Assembly (NCBI GenBank): GCA_965183855.1
Contig: CBCYMI010000008.1
Coordinates: forward strand, 48,848-112,847
DNA: 64,000 nucleotides
Direction: 5' to 3'
Origin: CBCYMI01 sp965183855
GTDB taxonomy: Bacteria; Pseudomonadota; Alphaproteobacteria; Caulobacterales; Maricaulaceae
The translations under genes were made by a program, and so were the position numbers. Under the pieces are notes generated by a model. That model did no database searches. It saw only the letters and a list, made by a program, of their open reading frames with translations, and had not been told where the DNA came from. Shown here in pieces: positions 48,134 to 56,682 of this stretch (the first letter of the stretch is position 1; each line of letters starts with the position of its first letter).

Positions 48134-48841
48134 TTAAGATACCTCTTTATAATATCGTGACCATAAAAGTGTTTTTGCTTCTTTTTTAATTTTATTAATA
48201 GCTTGTTTATGTAATTGTTTTTCTTGATCACTTAATATATACTTGACCGGTTTTCTAACTGGTTTTTCTATCTGATTGGATATCTCTATATCAGTTTTTT
48301 GTTGTTTTTGAAAAATATCAAGTTCAACAGAGCGATTACTTGATAATTCATAATAAACTCGAGCCAATAGTTTTGCATCTATCAGCGCACCGTGATGTTC
48401 TCTTGCTTCTAGAGAAATATTAAACCGTTTACATAATGCATCAAGAGAATTATACGCTCCTGGAAATCTTTTTCTAGCAAGATATAATGTATCTTTAAAT
48501 CGTTCTTTTTCTAAAGCTTTAAAAGCAGATATTTGCAATTCAGAGTTGATAAATTTTTGATCAAAACTTGCATTATGTGCTATCAGTTTTGAATCTTGTA
48601 TAAACTCCATAAATTGCTCTGCTATCTGACAAAATAACGGTTTGTCAGATAGGAAAGATGTTGTAAGCCCTGTTATTTTTGTAACTTCTTCAGGAACTTC
48701 TCTTTGTGGGTTAATATAAGAATGAAAAACACGTCCAGTTGGAATATAATCTATAACTTCAACACATCCTATTTCTGTTATTCTATCTCCCTTAACAGGG
48801 TCAAATCCTGTTGTTTCCGTATCAAAAACAATTTCTCTCAT
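48134..48841 (-). CDS. dnaQ: DNA polymerase III epsilon subunit (3'-5' proofreading exonuclease)
   Basis: DnaQ is the DEDDh proofreading exonuclease of polymerase III. Motif ExoI is VFDTETTGFDP, with ExoII in LIAHNASFDQKFINSEL and ExoIII in REHHGALIDAKLLARVYYEL, which carries the catalytic His. It has 235 residues, with a Lys-rich C-terminal tail. The start MREIVFDTETTG is typical. It lies in the run ppsR-maf-aroE-coaE-dnaQ moving away from oriC on the leading strand. Confidence 0.96.
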   Translation of the reverse strand: MREIVFDTETTGFDPVKGDRITEIGCVEVIDYIPTGRVFHSYINPQREVPEEVTKITGLTTSFLSDKPLFCQIAEQFMEFIQDSKLIAHNASFDQKFINSELQISAFKALEKERFKDTLYLARKRFPGAYNSLDALCKRFNISLEAREHHGALIDAKLLARVYYELSSNRSVELDIFQKQQKTDIEISNQIEKPVRKPVKYILSDQEKQLHKQAINKIKKEAKTLLWSRYYKEVS

Positions 48842-48941
48842 AGGCTTTTATTTCTCTCAAAATAATGTAGGGGTTACGATCAGACTATAATAGAGAACAC
48901 AAAGCTTTCATTTCTTTTTATCTCTTTTTTATAAATCGAGT

Positions 48942-49535
48942 TTATCCTGATTTTGATAATATATTTTCATAAACAGCCTTAGCTTGTATTTCACTTGATT
49001 TATAACTAATTCCTGTTTCAATTAAATAATCTGCTTTTTCTCGTTTAAGCTCATCCTTAATTTGACGTTGATTCATTAATTTATATTTTTCTTCTGTCAT
49101 TCCTTCTCTTTTCAAAACTCGTTTTTTTCTAATTTTCTCTTCTGTTGTTACAACCAGAATATAATGAAAATTTGTTTCTGATCTCGTCTCAAATAAAAGA
49201 GGAATATCAAAAAATAGAACAGGAGTTGCGCTATACTTTCTGATAAACTCTTCCCTTTTTTGATCTATCTTAGGATGCACTAATCTTTCAAGATTTCTAA
49301 ACATTTGATCTCCTTGATCAAGTAAATATTTAGAAAGTTTTTTTCGATCTATCTTATTTTCAATTAAAACACCTGGAAAAACTTTATTAATTTCCAATTT
49401 TAACTCATTATCTTCATGATATAATTCTTTTACACAGAGGTCTGAATCAAAAATAATTGCTCCAAACTGCTTTAAATAATTTACAATTGTTGTCTTTCCT
49501 GCCCCTATTGCTCCTGTTAGTCCACATTTTATCAT
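48942..49535 (-). CDS. coaE: Dephospho-CoA kinase
   Basis: CoaE catalyses the last step of coenzyme A synthesis. The P-loop is GLTGAIGAGKTTI at the N-terminus; other motifs are IFDSDLCVKELYH, LVHPKI, VLFFDIPLLFE and YILVVTTEE. I chose the ATG at 49535, which puts the P-loop at residue 4-14 as in the family. An upstream ATG at 49577 would overlap aroE and add 14 unconserved residues. The result is 197 residues. It starts 17 bp after the aroE stop. Confidence 0.95.
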   Translation of the reverse strand: MIKCGLTGAIGAGKTTIVNYLKQFGAIIFDSDLCVKELYHEDNELKLEINKVFPGVLIENKIDRKKLSKYLLDQGDQMFRNLERLVHPKIDQKREEFIRKYSATPVLFFDIPLLFETRSETNFHYILVVTTEEKIRKKRVLKREGMTEEKYKLMNQRQIKDELKREKADYLIETGISYKSSEIQAKAVYENILSKSG

Positions 49536-49552
49536 TTTCAGTAATACCCATT

Positions 49553-50464
49553 TTAATCTGACTTTTGATAAAAACATAGATTCATTTGGTTTATTCGTGA
49601 TTGAAGAATTTCTATCAAATTCTCAGGATCTTCAGGATAGCTCCCAAAGAATAGTTTATATGTTATTCTTGCTTGTTCTATAAACATTTTTAATCCATTT
49701 TGTATTTCAAGGTTATGCTTTTTCGCCTGATTTAAAAACATTGTCTGAAAAGGGTTATATACTAAATCCATTATATAACAGGAAGAAGACAGTTTTCCAA
49801 AATCAAAGTTAAAACCTTCACTGTTTTTTAAACCAGAAGGGGTCGTATTAATAATAAGATCAACAGATTTATTCATAGTTTCTTTTTTATTACATATATT
49901 GTCTCTTTTATCTCTTTCTTCCCAATCAATAACTTGCCAATTTATTAAATTTGAATCTTTAAATTTTTCAAAAACTTTTTGCGTTTTTTTCATATTTCTA
50001 GAAGTTAATTCAAGAGTATGAACCCCTTTTTTTTTACAAGCATATAAAATCGCTTTTGCAGACCCTCCTGCACCTAATATTCGTATCCTTTTTTCTTTAA
50101 AATCCGATTTTATTTTTTCGGGGAGACTTTTTATAAATCCATCTGCATCACTATTTTCTGCCCGCAAGATTCCATGTTTATTAATTAAAATATTTGTCGC
50201 TCCTATTTCCTGAACTTCTTTTGAAACATGATCTACATATTCTAAGGCAATTTCTTTATAAGGTTTCGTTATATTTATACCTTTTATACCCGATTGTTTA
50301 AAGTTTAAAAAAAATGCCTCCACGTTTTTTTCTTCTAAAAAAAGAGGAAAATAGGCATGTTTTTTTTCTCTTTTTTGTTTCCATAGATTAAACAAATAAG
50401 GAGAAAGAGAGTGTCTAACTGGATTTCCCAAAACACCATATAATTCTTGATTTTTAAAAATCAT
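49553..50464 (-). CDS. aroE: Shikimate dehydrogenase
   Basis: AroE reduces 3-dehydroshikimate with NADPH in the aromatic pathway. LYGVLGNPVRHSLSPYLFN is the substrate-binding N-terminus. GINITKPYKEIAL carries the catalytic Lys, NSDADGF and ILGAGGSAKAILYA the NADP Rossmann loop, and NTTPSGL is also present. The C-terminal half contains a somewhat extended segment (ERDKRDNICNKKETMN), making 303 residues against about 270-285 usual. It overlaps the maf stop by 4 bp (ATGA-type coupling), so translation is probably coupled. Confidence 0.94.
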   Translation of the reverse strand: MIFKNQELYGVLGNPVRHSLSPYLFNLWKQKREKKHAYFPLFLEEKNVEAFFLNFKQSGIKGINITKPYKEIALEYVDHVSKEVQEIGATNILINKHGILRAENSDADGFIKSLPEKIKSDFKEKRIRILGAGGSAKAILYACKKKGVHTLELTSRNMKKTQKVFEKFKDSNLINWQVIDWEERDKRDNICNKKETMNKSVDLIINTTPSGLKNSEGFNFDFGKLSSSCYIMDLVYNPFQTMFLNQAKKHNLEIQNGLKMFIEQARITYKLFFGSYPEDPENLIEILQSRINQMNLCFYQKSD

Positions 50465-51054
50465 TTTTTTAAAACACCTTCTTTTCTAAGAAAAACCAAT
50501 AAAGGCAAAATCGGCAGACCTAATATATCAAAATAATGTCCTTTTATTGACTCAAACAACTGTATTCCCCTTCCTTCCAACCGATAACATCCAACACTTT
50601 GCAAAAGATGTTCTTTCTCTATTTCTATATATTGATTTAAATAATCATCTGAGAAATCAACCATTTTCAACACAGATTCTGCTTTATAACACCAAATGTT
50701 TTTTCCTTTATAGTTTACCGTTGTTACACCATAAAGTTTATGTGTTTTTCCTCTTAAAATCTTTAATCTTTCTTTTGCTTCTTCTAAATGATTTACTTTA
50801 TCATATAATTCTTTTTCAAAAATTAAACCTTGATCACACCCGATAGAATAAGCTTCTTTTTCTGTTCTACTTTTTAATTGTGATAATTTTTCTATAATTT
50901 TTTCTGGAGACGTTTTTATTTTTTTTAGTTTTAGTTTTAGTTTTTCTTCTGAAAAATCAGGTGATTTTATTGTAAACTCTAATCCTGCATTCAAAAGAAT
51001 CTGTTTTCTAATTTTACTTTGTGATGATAATATAATTTCTTTTCTAGTATACAT
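50461..51054 (-). CDS. maf: Maf-like nucleoside triphosphate pyrophosphatase
   Basis: Maf-family pyrophosphatases hydrolyse non-standard or damaged nucleoside triphosphates and affect division when overproduced. The N-terminal IILSSQSKIRKQILLNAGL, then SIGCDQGLI (usual SADQ), AKERLKILRGKTHKLYG and the C-terminal GCYRLEGRGIQLFESIKGHY with GLP are present. It has 197 residues. It lies between ppsR and aroE, overlapping the latter by 4 bp. Whether it belongs to the YceF or YhdE branch cannot be set from the sequence alone. Confidence 0.92.
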   Translation of the reverse strand: MYTRKEIILSSQSKIRKQILLNAGLEFTIKSPDFSEEKLKLKLKKIKTSPEKIIEKLSQLKSRTEKEAYSIGCDQGLIFEKELYDKVNHLEEAKERLKILRGKTHKLYGVTTVNYKGKNIWCYKAESVLKMVDFSDDYLNQYIEIEKEHLLQSVGCYRLEGRGIQLFESIKGHYFDILGLPILPLLVFLRKEGVLKK

Positions 51055-51083
51055 AAAACAGTCTTTTTTAATAATACTTATTT

Positions 51084-51920
51084 TTATTTTTCTTTTTGTT
51101 GATTATAATAATTTATAATTTTTGCAGCCGTTTCTTCTATTGATTGATTGGTTACATTTATAACAGGCCAATTGTTTTCCAAACAGAGTTTTTTTGTATA
51201 ATTTATTTCCTTTTTAATCTGTTTTATATCAATATAATTTGTTTCCTGCTTTTGATGAAGGTTTAATAATCTATTTCGACGAATTTGTGATATTTTTTCA
51301 GCAGATGCAATTAACCCTATAATCAATGGATTTTTTAATTTTTTTAATTTTTGTTCATCAAACATTCCTGCAATGATCGGAATATTAGAAGCTTTATACC
51401 CTCTGTGCGCTAAATATACACAGGTTGGTGTTTTAGAAGTTCTGCTTATTCCTATTAATACAATATCAGCTTCTTCCATTTCTTCAACGTCTTTTCCATC
51501 ATCATAATTTATTGCAAAATCCAACGCTTCTATTCGGTTATAATAGCTAGAATCCATTATTCTCTGTGCCCCAGCTCTACTAACAATTGGAATTCCTAAA
51601 TACCTAGCCATGCTAGATAAAATAGGATCCATCACTGCAATTGCTTTTATTTTATTCCTCTGACATGTTTTTTCCAATAAGCTTCTTAATTCCTCATCAA
51701 CAAGAGTATACATTACAATTCCAGGATATTCTACGATTTGTTCAATTACTTTTTTCATATGTTCTTCTTTTCTAACAAGAACATATAAATGTTCCAAAGG
51801 TGTGACATCTTCAAATTGAGCACAAGAAGCTCGCATGACTTCTAATAGAGTTTCTCCTGTTGAATCAGAAACCATATGCACATGAAAATAGAGATTTATT
51901 CTTCTCTTTCTTTGCCTCAT
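51084..51920 (-). CDS. ppsR: PPDK/PEP synthase regulatory kinase-phosphorylase (DUF299 family)
   Basis: This bifunctional enzyme switches pyruvate phosphate dikinase or PEP synthase on and off by ADP-dependent phosphorylation and Pi-dependent removal. HMVSDSTGETLLEV is N-terminal; the P-loop-like GISRTSKTPTCVYLAHRG, PILSSMARYLG and ISQIRRNRLL motifs follow. It has 278 residues. The start could be the second Met (16 residues later), which fits the family's short N-terminus better. It is the first gene left of the probable origin, the same position as in Caulobacter. Confidence 0.92.
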   Translation of the reverse strand: MRQRKRRINLYFHVHMVSDSTGETLLEVMRASCAQFEDVTPLEHLYVLVRKEEHMKKVIEQIVEYPGIVMYTLVDEELRSLLEKTCQRNKIKAIAVMDPILSSMARYLGIPIVSRAGAQRIMDSSYYNRIEALDFAINYDDGKDVEEMEEADIVLIGISRTSKTPTCVYLAHRGYKASNIPIIAGMFDEQKLKKLKNPLIIGLIASAEKISQIRRNRLLNLHQKQETNYIDIKQIKKEINYTKKLCLENNWPVINVTNQSIEETAAKIINYYNQQKEK

Positions 51921-52368
51921 TTTGCCTTTCCCGTTTCCCTATAAAAAATCACAATAGAATTTTAGGTTATTTTTCCTGTGGATTTTTTGTCTATTTTCTT
52001 GAATAAAACAACCTATCTTCAACAGATCATTTTTCCTTTTTGATTCTTTTCCTTTTTTTTCCACATAAATATCACAAAACAGCTTCTTTTTCCTATTTGA
52101 TGTATTTTTCCCCTTTTTTCTTATCCAAAAAAATTTTTTCTGTTTTTACTAACATAGTTATCCACATAAAAATATTTCTTAACTATATGAATTTTATATT
52201 CTTTCTTTTTTTTTCCACCACATGTTAGTTTTTTTTTCCAGATTTTTCAACTTATATATATTAAGTGTATAATTATGTTAGTTATTTCTATTTTCTTAAT
52301 TAGTTCATAATTTTCACAAGATTACTATTTCTAATTTTATTATTTTTAATTTATGAAGGATATGTTTT
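51921..52368. other. oriC: Probable chromosomal replication origin (oriC)
   Basis: This 448-bp gap lies between ppsR (leftward) and hemE (rightward). In Caulobacter and Rickettsia the origin is next to hemE, and the ppsR-maf-aroE-coaE-dnaQ order on the other side is the same as in Caulobacter. A perfect DnaA box TTATCCACA is at 52158-52166. Near-matches are TTATCCAAA (52121-52129), TTTTCCACA (52057-52065) and TGTGGATTT (51977-51985, other strand). The plus strand at 52030-52250 is almost pure T/C with long T runs, suitable for unwinding. A CtrA-like site (TTAA-N7-ATAA) is near 52296 but is weak. Genes on both sides point away, and parS sites and parA lie 7-11 kb to the right. Confidence 0.8.
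52158..52166 (+). promoter_or_regulatory. Perfect DnaA box in oriC
   Basis: TTATCCACA matches the consensus DnaA box exactly. It lies in the middle of the hemE-ppsR gap, next to T-rich sequence, and is the strongest single DnaA site seen in the region. Confidence 0.85.
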
Positions 52369-53391
52369 ATGAAAGAAAAAAATAAATTTATGAAAGTTTT
52401 ATCTAACCATAAAGTTTTATCTCCTCCTCTGTGGATAATGAGGCAAGCTGGAAGACATTTACCAGAATATATAAATTTAAGAGAAAAAGAACAAGATTTT
52501 ATAAAATTTTGTTTAAATTCAGAAAAAGCAGCGGAAGCAAGTCTACAACCAATGAGAAGATATGATTTAGATGCAGCAATTTTATTTTCTGATATCTTAA
52601 TTATTCCTTATAGTTTAAACAGATCTGTTATCTTTAAAAAAGGTGTAGGACCTATCTTGGATCCAATCACAATAAATGATATTCCCAATTTGAGAATAGA
52701 GGAAGAAATTTATGAAAAAATAGCTCAAACTGTAAAAAACATAAAAATGAATTTAAAAAAGGGAAAAGCATTAATCGGGTTTGCAGGTGCTCCTTGGACA
52801 GTTGCTACTTATATGATAGAAGGTGGTGGAAGTAAAACAAAAGAAAAATCAATTAGCTTTGCATTAAAAGAACCAAATTCTATGAAATTATTATTAGATA
52901 AATTAATAGATGCAACCGTTATTTACTTAGAATATCAGGCAAAATCTGGTGTAGATGTTTTAAAATTATTTGAATCATGGGCAGGAGGATTACCAGAAAT
53001 ATTACATGAGACTTTATTAATAGAACCTGTAAATAAAATTATAGATAAATTAAAAAAGAAAGATATAAACTTACCAATTATTTGTTTTCCTAAAGGATTA
53101 GGACCTAATTATGAATTATATGCAAAAAAGGTAAATTGTGAAGTTTTGGCATTAGATTCCTCTTTACCTTTATCTTGGATAAAAGAAAAATTGCAGCCTA
53201 GAAAAATTGTTCAAGGAAATTTGGATCCTCTGATTTTATTAGCAGGAGGGAATATTTTAAGGGAAAATGTATGGCAAATTAAGAAAAAGTTACGGAATTA
53301 TCCATATATTTTTAATTTAGGGAACGGTATTTTACCAAATACTCCAATAAAGAATGTATATGAGATGATATCTTATATTCGAGAAGAATAA
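52369..53391 (+). CDS. hemE: Uroporphyrinogen decarboxylase
   Basis: HemE converts uroporphyrinogen III to coproporphyrinogen III in haem synthesis. PPLWIMRQAGRHLPEY is the substrate-binding N-terminal motif; FSDILIIPYSL, LIGFAGAPWTVATYMIEGGG and VLKLFESWAGGL follow. GNLDP and LGNGILPNTPIKNV are near the C-terminus. It has 340 residues. AAGGATATGTTTT precedes the ATG. It is the first gene right of the origin and followed by hemH (12 bp gap) and hemJ, a haem operon. ALA synthase and other steps are not in the window. Confidence 0.97.
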   Translation: MKEKNKFMKVLSNHKVLSPPLWIMRQAGRHLPEYINLREKEQDFIKFCLNSEKAAEASLQPMRRYDLDAAILFSDILIIPYSLNRSVIFKKGVGPILDPITINDIPNLRIEEEIYEKIAQTVKNIKMNLKKGKALIGFAGAPWTVATYMIEGGGSKTKEKSISFALKEPNSMKLLLDKLIDATVIYLEYQAKSGVDVLKLFESWAGGLPEILHETLLIEPVNKIIDKLKKKDINLPIICFPKGLGPNYELYAKKVNCEVLALDSSLPLSWIKEKLQPRKIVQGNLDPLILLAGGNILRENVWQIKKKLRNYPYIFNLGNGILPNTPIKNVYEMISYIREE

Positions 53392-53403
53392 AAAGAGAGA
53401 AAA

Positions 53404-54459
53404 ATGGATGATTTAAGACGAGATTTTGGAAAAACAGCAGTTATTTTATTTAATTTAGGAGGACCTGATAAATTAGATTCAGTAAAGCCTTATCTTTATA
53501 ATTTTTTTAAGGATCCTGCAATTATAGATGCTCCTTTTTTTATTCGTTATCCTTTGGCGTTTTATATATCATGGACACGTTCTAATATGTCTAGAGAGAA
53601 TTATAGAAAAATAGGAGGAAAAACAACCTTGATAGAAGAGACAGAAAACCAAAGAAAAAAACTGGAAGAGTTATTAAAAAAAAAAATAAAAAATATTAAT
53701 GTTCATGTTGTTATGAGATATTGGCACCCAAGGGTAAAGAATGTGATAGAAAACCTTGACACAGATTATGAAAATATATTACTTTTACCTCTTTATCCAC
53801 AATATTCAACGACAACGACAGGATCTTCATTCAAAGAGTGGAAAAAACATTATAAAGGAAAAGCAAAAATAAAGGCTGTTTGCTGTTATCCAGAAGAGAA
53901 AAATTTTATAAAATCACATCAGAAAAGGATTCTGGAAACTTGGGAAAAAAGAGGAAAAAAAACAGATTTAAAATTACTTTTTTCTGCTCATGGACTCCCT
54001 TTGAAAATAATAGAAAAAGGTGATCCATATCAAGATCAAATAGAAAAAACAGCAAAATGTATTATAAAGGGATTACCAAAAGAATTACAGGATTTCCAGG
54101 TTTGTTATCAAAGCAAACTAGGTCCTTTAAAATGGTTAGAACCTAGTTTGGATCAAGCATTAAAACAAGCAAAAGAGGAAGAAAAAGGAGTTATAATTTC
54201 TCCAATAGCTTTTGTTTCAGAACATGTCGAAACTTTGGTAGAATTGGATGAGGAATATGCAGAAATCGCAGAAGAATTAGAACTTAAATTCTATATAAGA
54301 ATTCCAGCATTGAGTATTCAGAAAGATTATATTACATCATTAAGCGAGCTGGTCTTAAAGATGTTAAACTCGGAAAAAACCTATCCTGAAATTGCAAGAA
54401 AAAGGATTTGTTGTGAACAATTAAAAGAGTGTCCTAATTTGGGTTATTATGTAGAGTAA
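53404..54459 (+). CDS. hemH: Ferrochelatase
   Basis: HemH inserts Fe2+ into protoporphyrin IX, the last step of haem synthesis. AVILFNLGGPDKLDSVKPYL is N-terminal, followed by VHVVMRYWHPRV, LLPLYPQYSTTTTGSS and LLFSAHGLPLKIIEKGD with the metal-site His. Later come CYQSKLGPLKWLEPS and SPIAFVSEHVETLVELDEE. It has 351 residues. AGAGAGAAAA precedes the ATG, which starts 12 bp after hemE. The two neighbours act in the same pathway. Confidence 0.97.
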   Translation: MDDLRRDFGKTAVILFNLGGPDKLDSVKPYLYNFFKDPAIIDAPFFIRYPLAFYISWTRSNMSRENYRKIGGKTTLIEETENQRKKLEELLKKKIKNINVHVVMRYWHPRVKNVIENLDTDYENILLLPLYPQYSTTTTGSSFKEWKKHYKGKAKIKAVCCYPEEKNFIKSHQKRILETWEKRGKKTDLKLLFSAHGLPLKIIEKGDPYQDQIEKTAKCIIKGLPKELQDFQVCYQSKLGPLKWLEPSLDQALKQAKEEEKGVIISPIAFVSEHVETLVELDEEYAEIAEELELKFYIRIPALSIQKDYITSLSELVLKMLNSEKTYPEIARKRICCEQLKECPNLGYYVE

Positions 54460-54466
54460 GGTTAAT

Positions 54467-54895
54467 ATGGATTATAATTGGTTAAAAGCATTTCATATAT
54501 TTTCGGTAATTTGCTGGATGGCAGGTTTGTTTTATTTTCCTAGATTATTGGTTTATCATTGTCGTGCTTCTCTGGGAGGAGAATTAGATAAGACATTAAA
54601 AATACAAGAAATCAGGTTAAGAAATATAATCATGACTCCTGCATTAATTTTTACATGGATATTTGGAGTTTTATTGATTGTAAATAGACCTGAAATACAT
54701 AGAGAAATATGGTTTTCTATAAAATTTTTACTTGTAATTATTTTATCTGGTTATCATGGTTATTTAATAGTTATCTCTAAAAAGTTTCAAAGAGGAGAAA
54801 GACCAAAATCAGAAAAATATTTCAGAATAATTAATGAAATACCAACGTTACTTGTCTTTATTATCGTAATTTTAGCTGTAATTAAGCCATTTTGA
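54467..54895 (+). CDS. hemJ: Protoporphyrinogen oxidase HemJ
   Basis: HemJ is a small membrane protein that oxidises protoporphyrinogen IX to protoporphyrin IX in many alphaproteobacteria. Four hydrophobic helices are visible: LKAFHIFSVICWMAGLFYFPRL carries the conserved His/Trp and GLFY/LPRL-type motif, quoted in part as HIFSVICWMAGLFYFPRL. IWFSIKFLLVIILSGYHGYL has the second conserved His, and the C-terminal EIPTLLVFIIVILAVIKPF is typical. It has 142 residues and begins 7 bp after hemH, completing the enzymes between HemE and haem together with the neighbours, apart from HemF/HemN. Confidence 0.95.
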   Translation: MDYNWLKAFHIFSVICWMAGLFYFPRLLVYHCRASLGGELDKTLKIQEIRLRNIIMTPALIFTWIFGVLLIVNRPEIHREIWFSIKFLLVIILSGYHGYLIVISKKFQRGERPKSEKYFRIINEIPTLLVFIIVILAVIKPF

Positions 54896-55041
54896 TGGAT
54901 AGAAATAAAAACTTGACCTTTATTCAAACTTGTGTTGAAACAAAATGGCACAGTCCAGTCTGGAATTATTACTTTCAAAATAGAAACTTCTTTTAGATAT
55001 CTTTAAAATTTTATAATATACAACTTAATTAGGCATAGATT

Positions 55042-56601
55042 ATGACTGAGAACTCATTAGATAAATCTTTAAAAAATCATGATTCTAAAATAGTAAAACG
55101 TAGAAAAACATTATCAATAGAAAATAAACCTCCTATATTAACGGAAAAACAGGATATAAATAAAACCTTCCCATTTAAAGAAAAAGAAGACTCTTTAAAA
55201 AAAACAAAAAATGATGATTTTCTAAATCATAAATCAAAATCTGAAGAAACCAAGGTTACTCCTCCCCAAAATCAAGAAAAATTAGAAAAAACAGAAAGTA
55301 ATGAAATTGTATCAAATAATTTTAATACCTTTGATACAAAGGATATGTCTTTAGCTATTTTGAAACAAAAAACACCTCAGGAATTACTTAATTTTGCAGA
55401 AAAATTAGAAATAGAAAATGCAAATACAATGCGCAAGCAAGATATGATGTTTGCTATTTTGAAGAAATTGGCAGAGCAGGGAACAGAAATACATGGAAGT
55501 GGTGTTTTAGAGGTTTTACAGGATGGTTTTGGTTTTTTGAGATCTCCCGAAGCAAATTATCTTTCAGGACCAGATGATATATATGTAAGTCCCAATCAAG
55601 TACGAAGGTTTGGCTTAAGGAGTGGAGATACAGTAGAAGGGGAAATTAGAAGTCCAAGAGAAGGAGAACGTTATTTTGCTCTTTTGAAAGTTAGCAGAGT
55701 AAATTTTGAGGATCCAGAATATGTAAAACATAAAGTCCATTTTGATAATTTAACTCCTATTTATCCAGAAGAGCGTCTGGTTATGGAAATAGATGGCAAA
55801 GAAATAAAAGATAAGTCAGGTCGTGTTATTGATCTTGTAACTCCTTTGGGAAAAGGACAACGAGCTTTAATTGTTGCTCCTCCAAGAACAGGTAAAACGG
55901 TATTGCTACAAAATATAGCACATGCGATAGAAGCCAATCATCCAGAGGTTTATGTAATTGTTTTGCTGATTGATGAGAGACCAGAAGAAGTAACAGATAT
56001 GCAAAGATCCGTTAAAGGAGAGGTGGTTTCTTCTACTTTTGATGAGCCAGCAAGCCGGCATGTTCAAGTTGCTGAAATGGTCATAGAAAAGGCAAAAAGA
56101 CTGGTTGAACATAAAAAAGATGTTGTTATTCTTCTTGATTCAATTACCCGTTTAGGAAGAGCTTATAATACCGTTGTTCCATCATCTGGAAAAGTATTGA
56201 CAGGTGGAGTGGATGCAAATGCATTGCAAAGACCAAAGCGTTTTTTTGGTGCAGCAAGAAATTTAGAAGAGGGGGGATCTTTAACAATTATAGCAACTGC
56301 TTTGATTGATACAGGTAGTAGAATGGATGAAGTGATCTTTGAAGAATTTAAAGGTACAGGGAATTGTGAAATTATATTAGATCGTAAAGTAGCAGATAAA
56401 CGTATTTTTCCTTCTATTGATATTACAAAATCAGGAACACGAAAAGAAGAATTATTAGTTGATAAGAATACTCTTCAGAAAACATATGTTTTAAGGCGTA
56501 TTATTAATCCTATGGGAACAATGGATGGTATAGAGTTTTTATTATCCAAGTTTAAAGAAACAAGAAATAATAGAGAATTTTTTGATACAATGAATACATA
56601 A
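55042..56601 (+). CDS. rho: Transcription termination factor Rho
   Basis: Rho is the hexameric RNA helicase that ends transcription. The Rho N-terminal core starts at TPQELLNFAEKLEIENAN, followed by the CSP-like RNA-binding domain (GVLEVLQDGFGFLRSPEAN). The ATPase has Walker A VAPPRTGKTVLLQ, then LLIDERPEEVTDMQRSVKGE and Walker B VVILLDSITRLGRAYN. QKTYVLRRIINPMGTMDGIEF is C-terminal. It has 519 residues; about 110 Lys/Glu-rich, apparently disordered residues precede the conserved part, longer than in typical Rho (about 420). The neighbours fit the usual alphaproteobacterial order hemJ-rho-mnmE. Confidence 0.97.
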   Translation: MTENSLDKSLKNHDSKIVKRRKTLSIENKPPILTEKQDINKTFPFKEKEDSLKKTKNDDFLNHKSKSEETKVTPPQNQEKLEKTESNEIVSNNFNTFDTKDMSLAILKQKTPQELLNFAEKLEIENANTMRKQDMMFAILKKLAEQGTEIHGSGVLEVLQDGFGFLRSPEANYLSGPDDIYVSPNQVRRFGLRSGDTVEGEIRSPREGERYFALLKVSRVNFEDPEYVKHKVHFDNLTPIYPEERLVMEIDGKEIKDKSGRVIDLVTPLGKGQRALIVAPPRTGKTVLLQNIAHAIEANHPEVYVIVLLIDERPEEVTDMQRSVKGEVVSSTFDEPASRHVQVAEMVIEKAKRLVEHKKDVVILLDSITRLGRAYNTVVPSSGKVLTGGVDANALQRPKRFFGAARNLEEGGSLTIIATALIDTGSRMDEVIFEEFKGTGNCEIILDRKVADKRIFPSIDITKSGTRKEELLVDKNTLQKTYVLRRIINPMGTMDGIEFLLSKFKETRNNREFFDTMNT

Positions 56602-56682
56602 TTTTATTACCTTTTCGGATATAAGACTTTATTTCTGATTGGGTTATATGTCTATCCTTAACACTTTAAATTTCATATTGAC

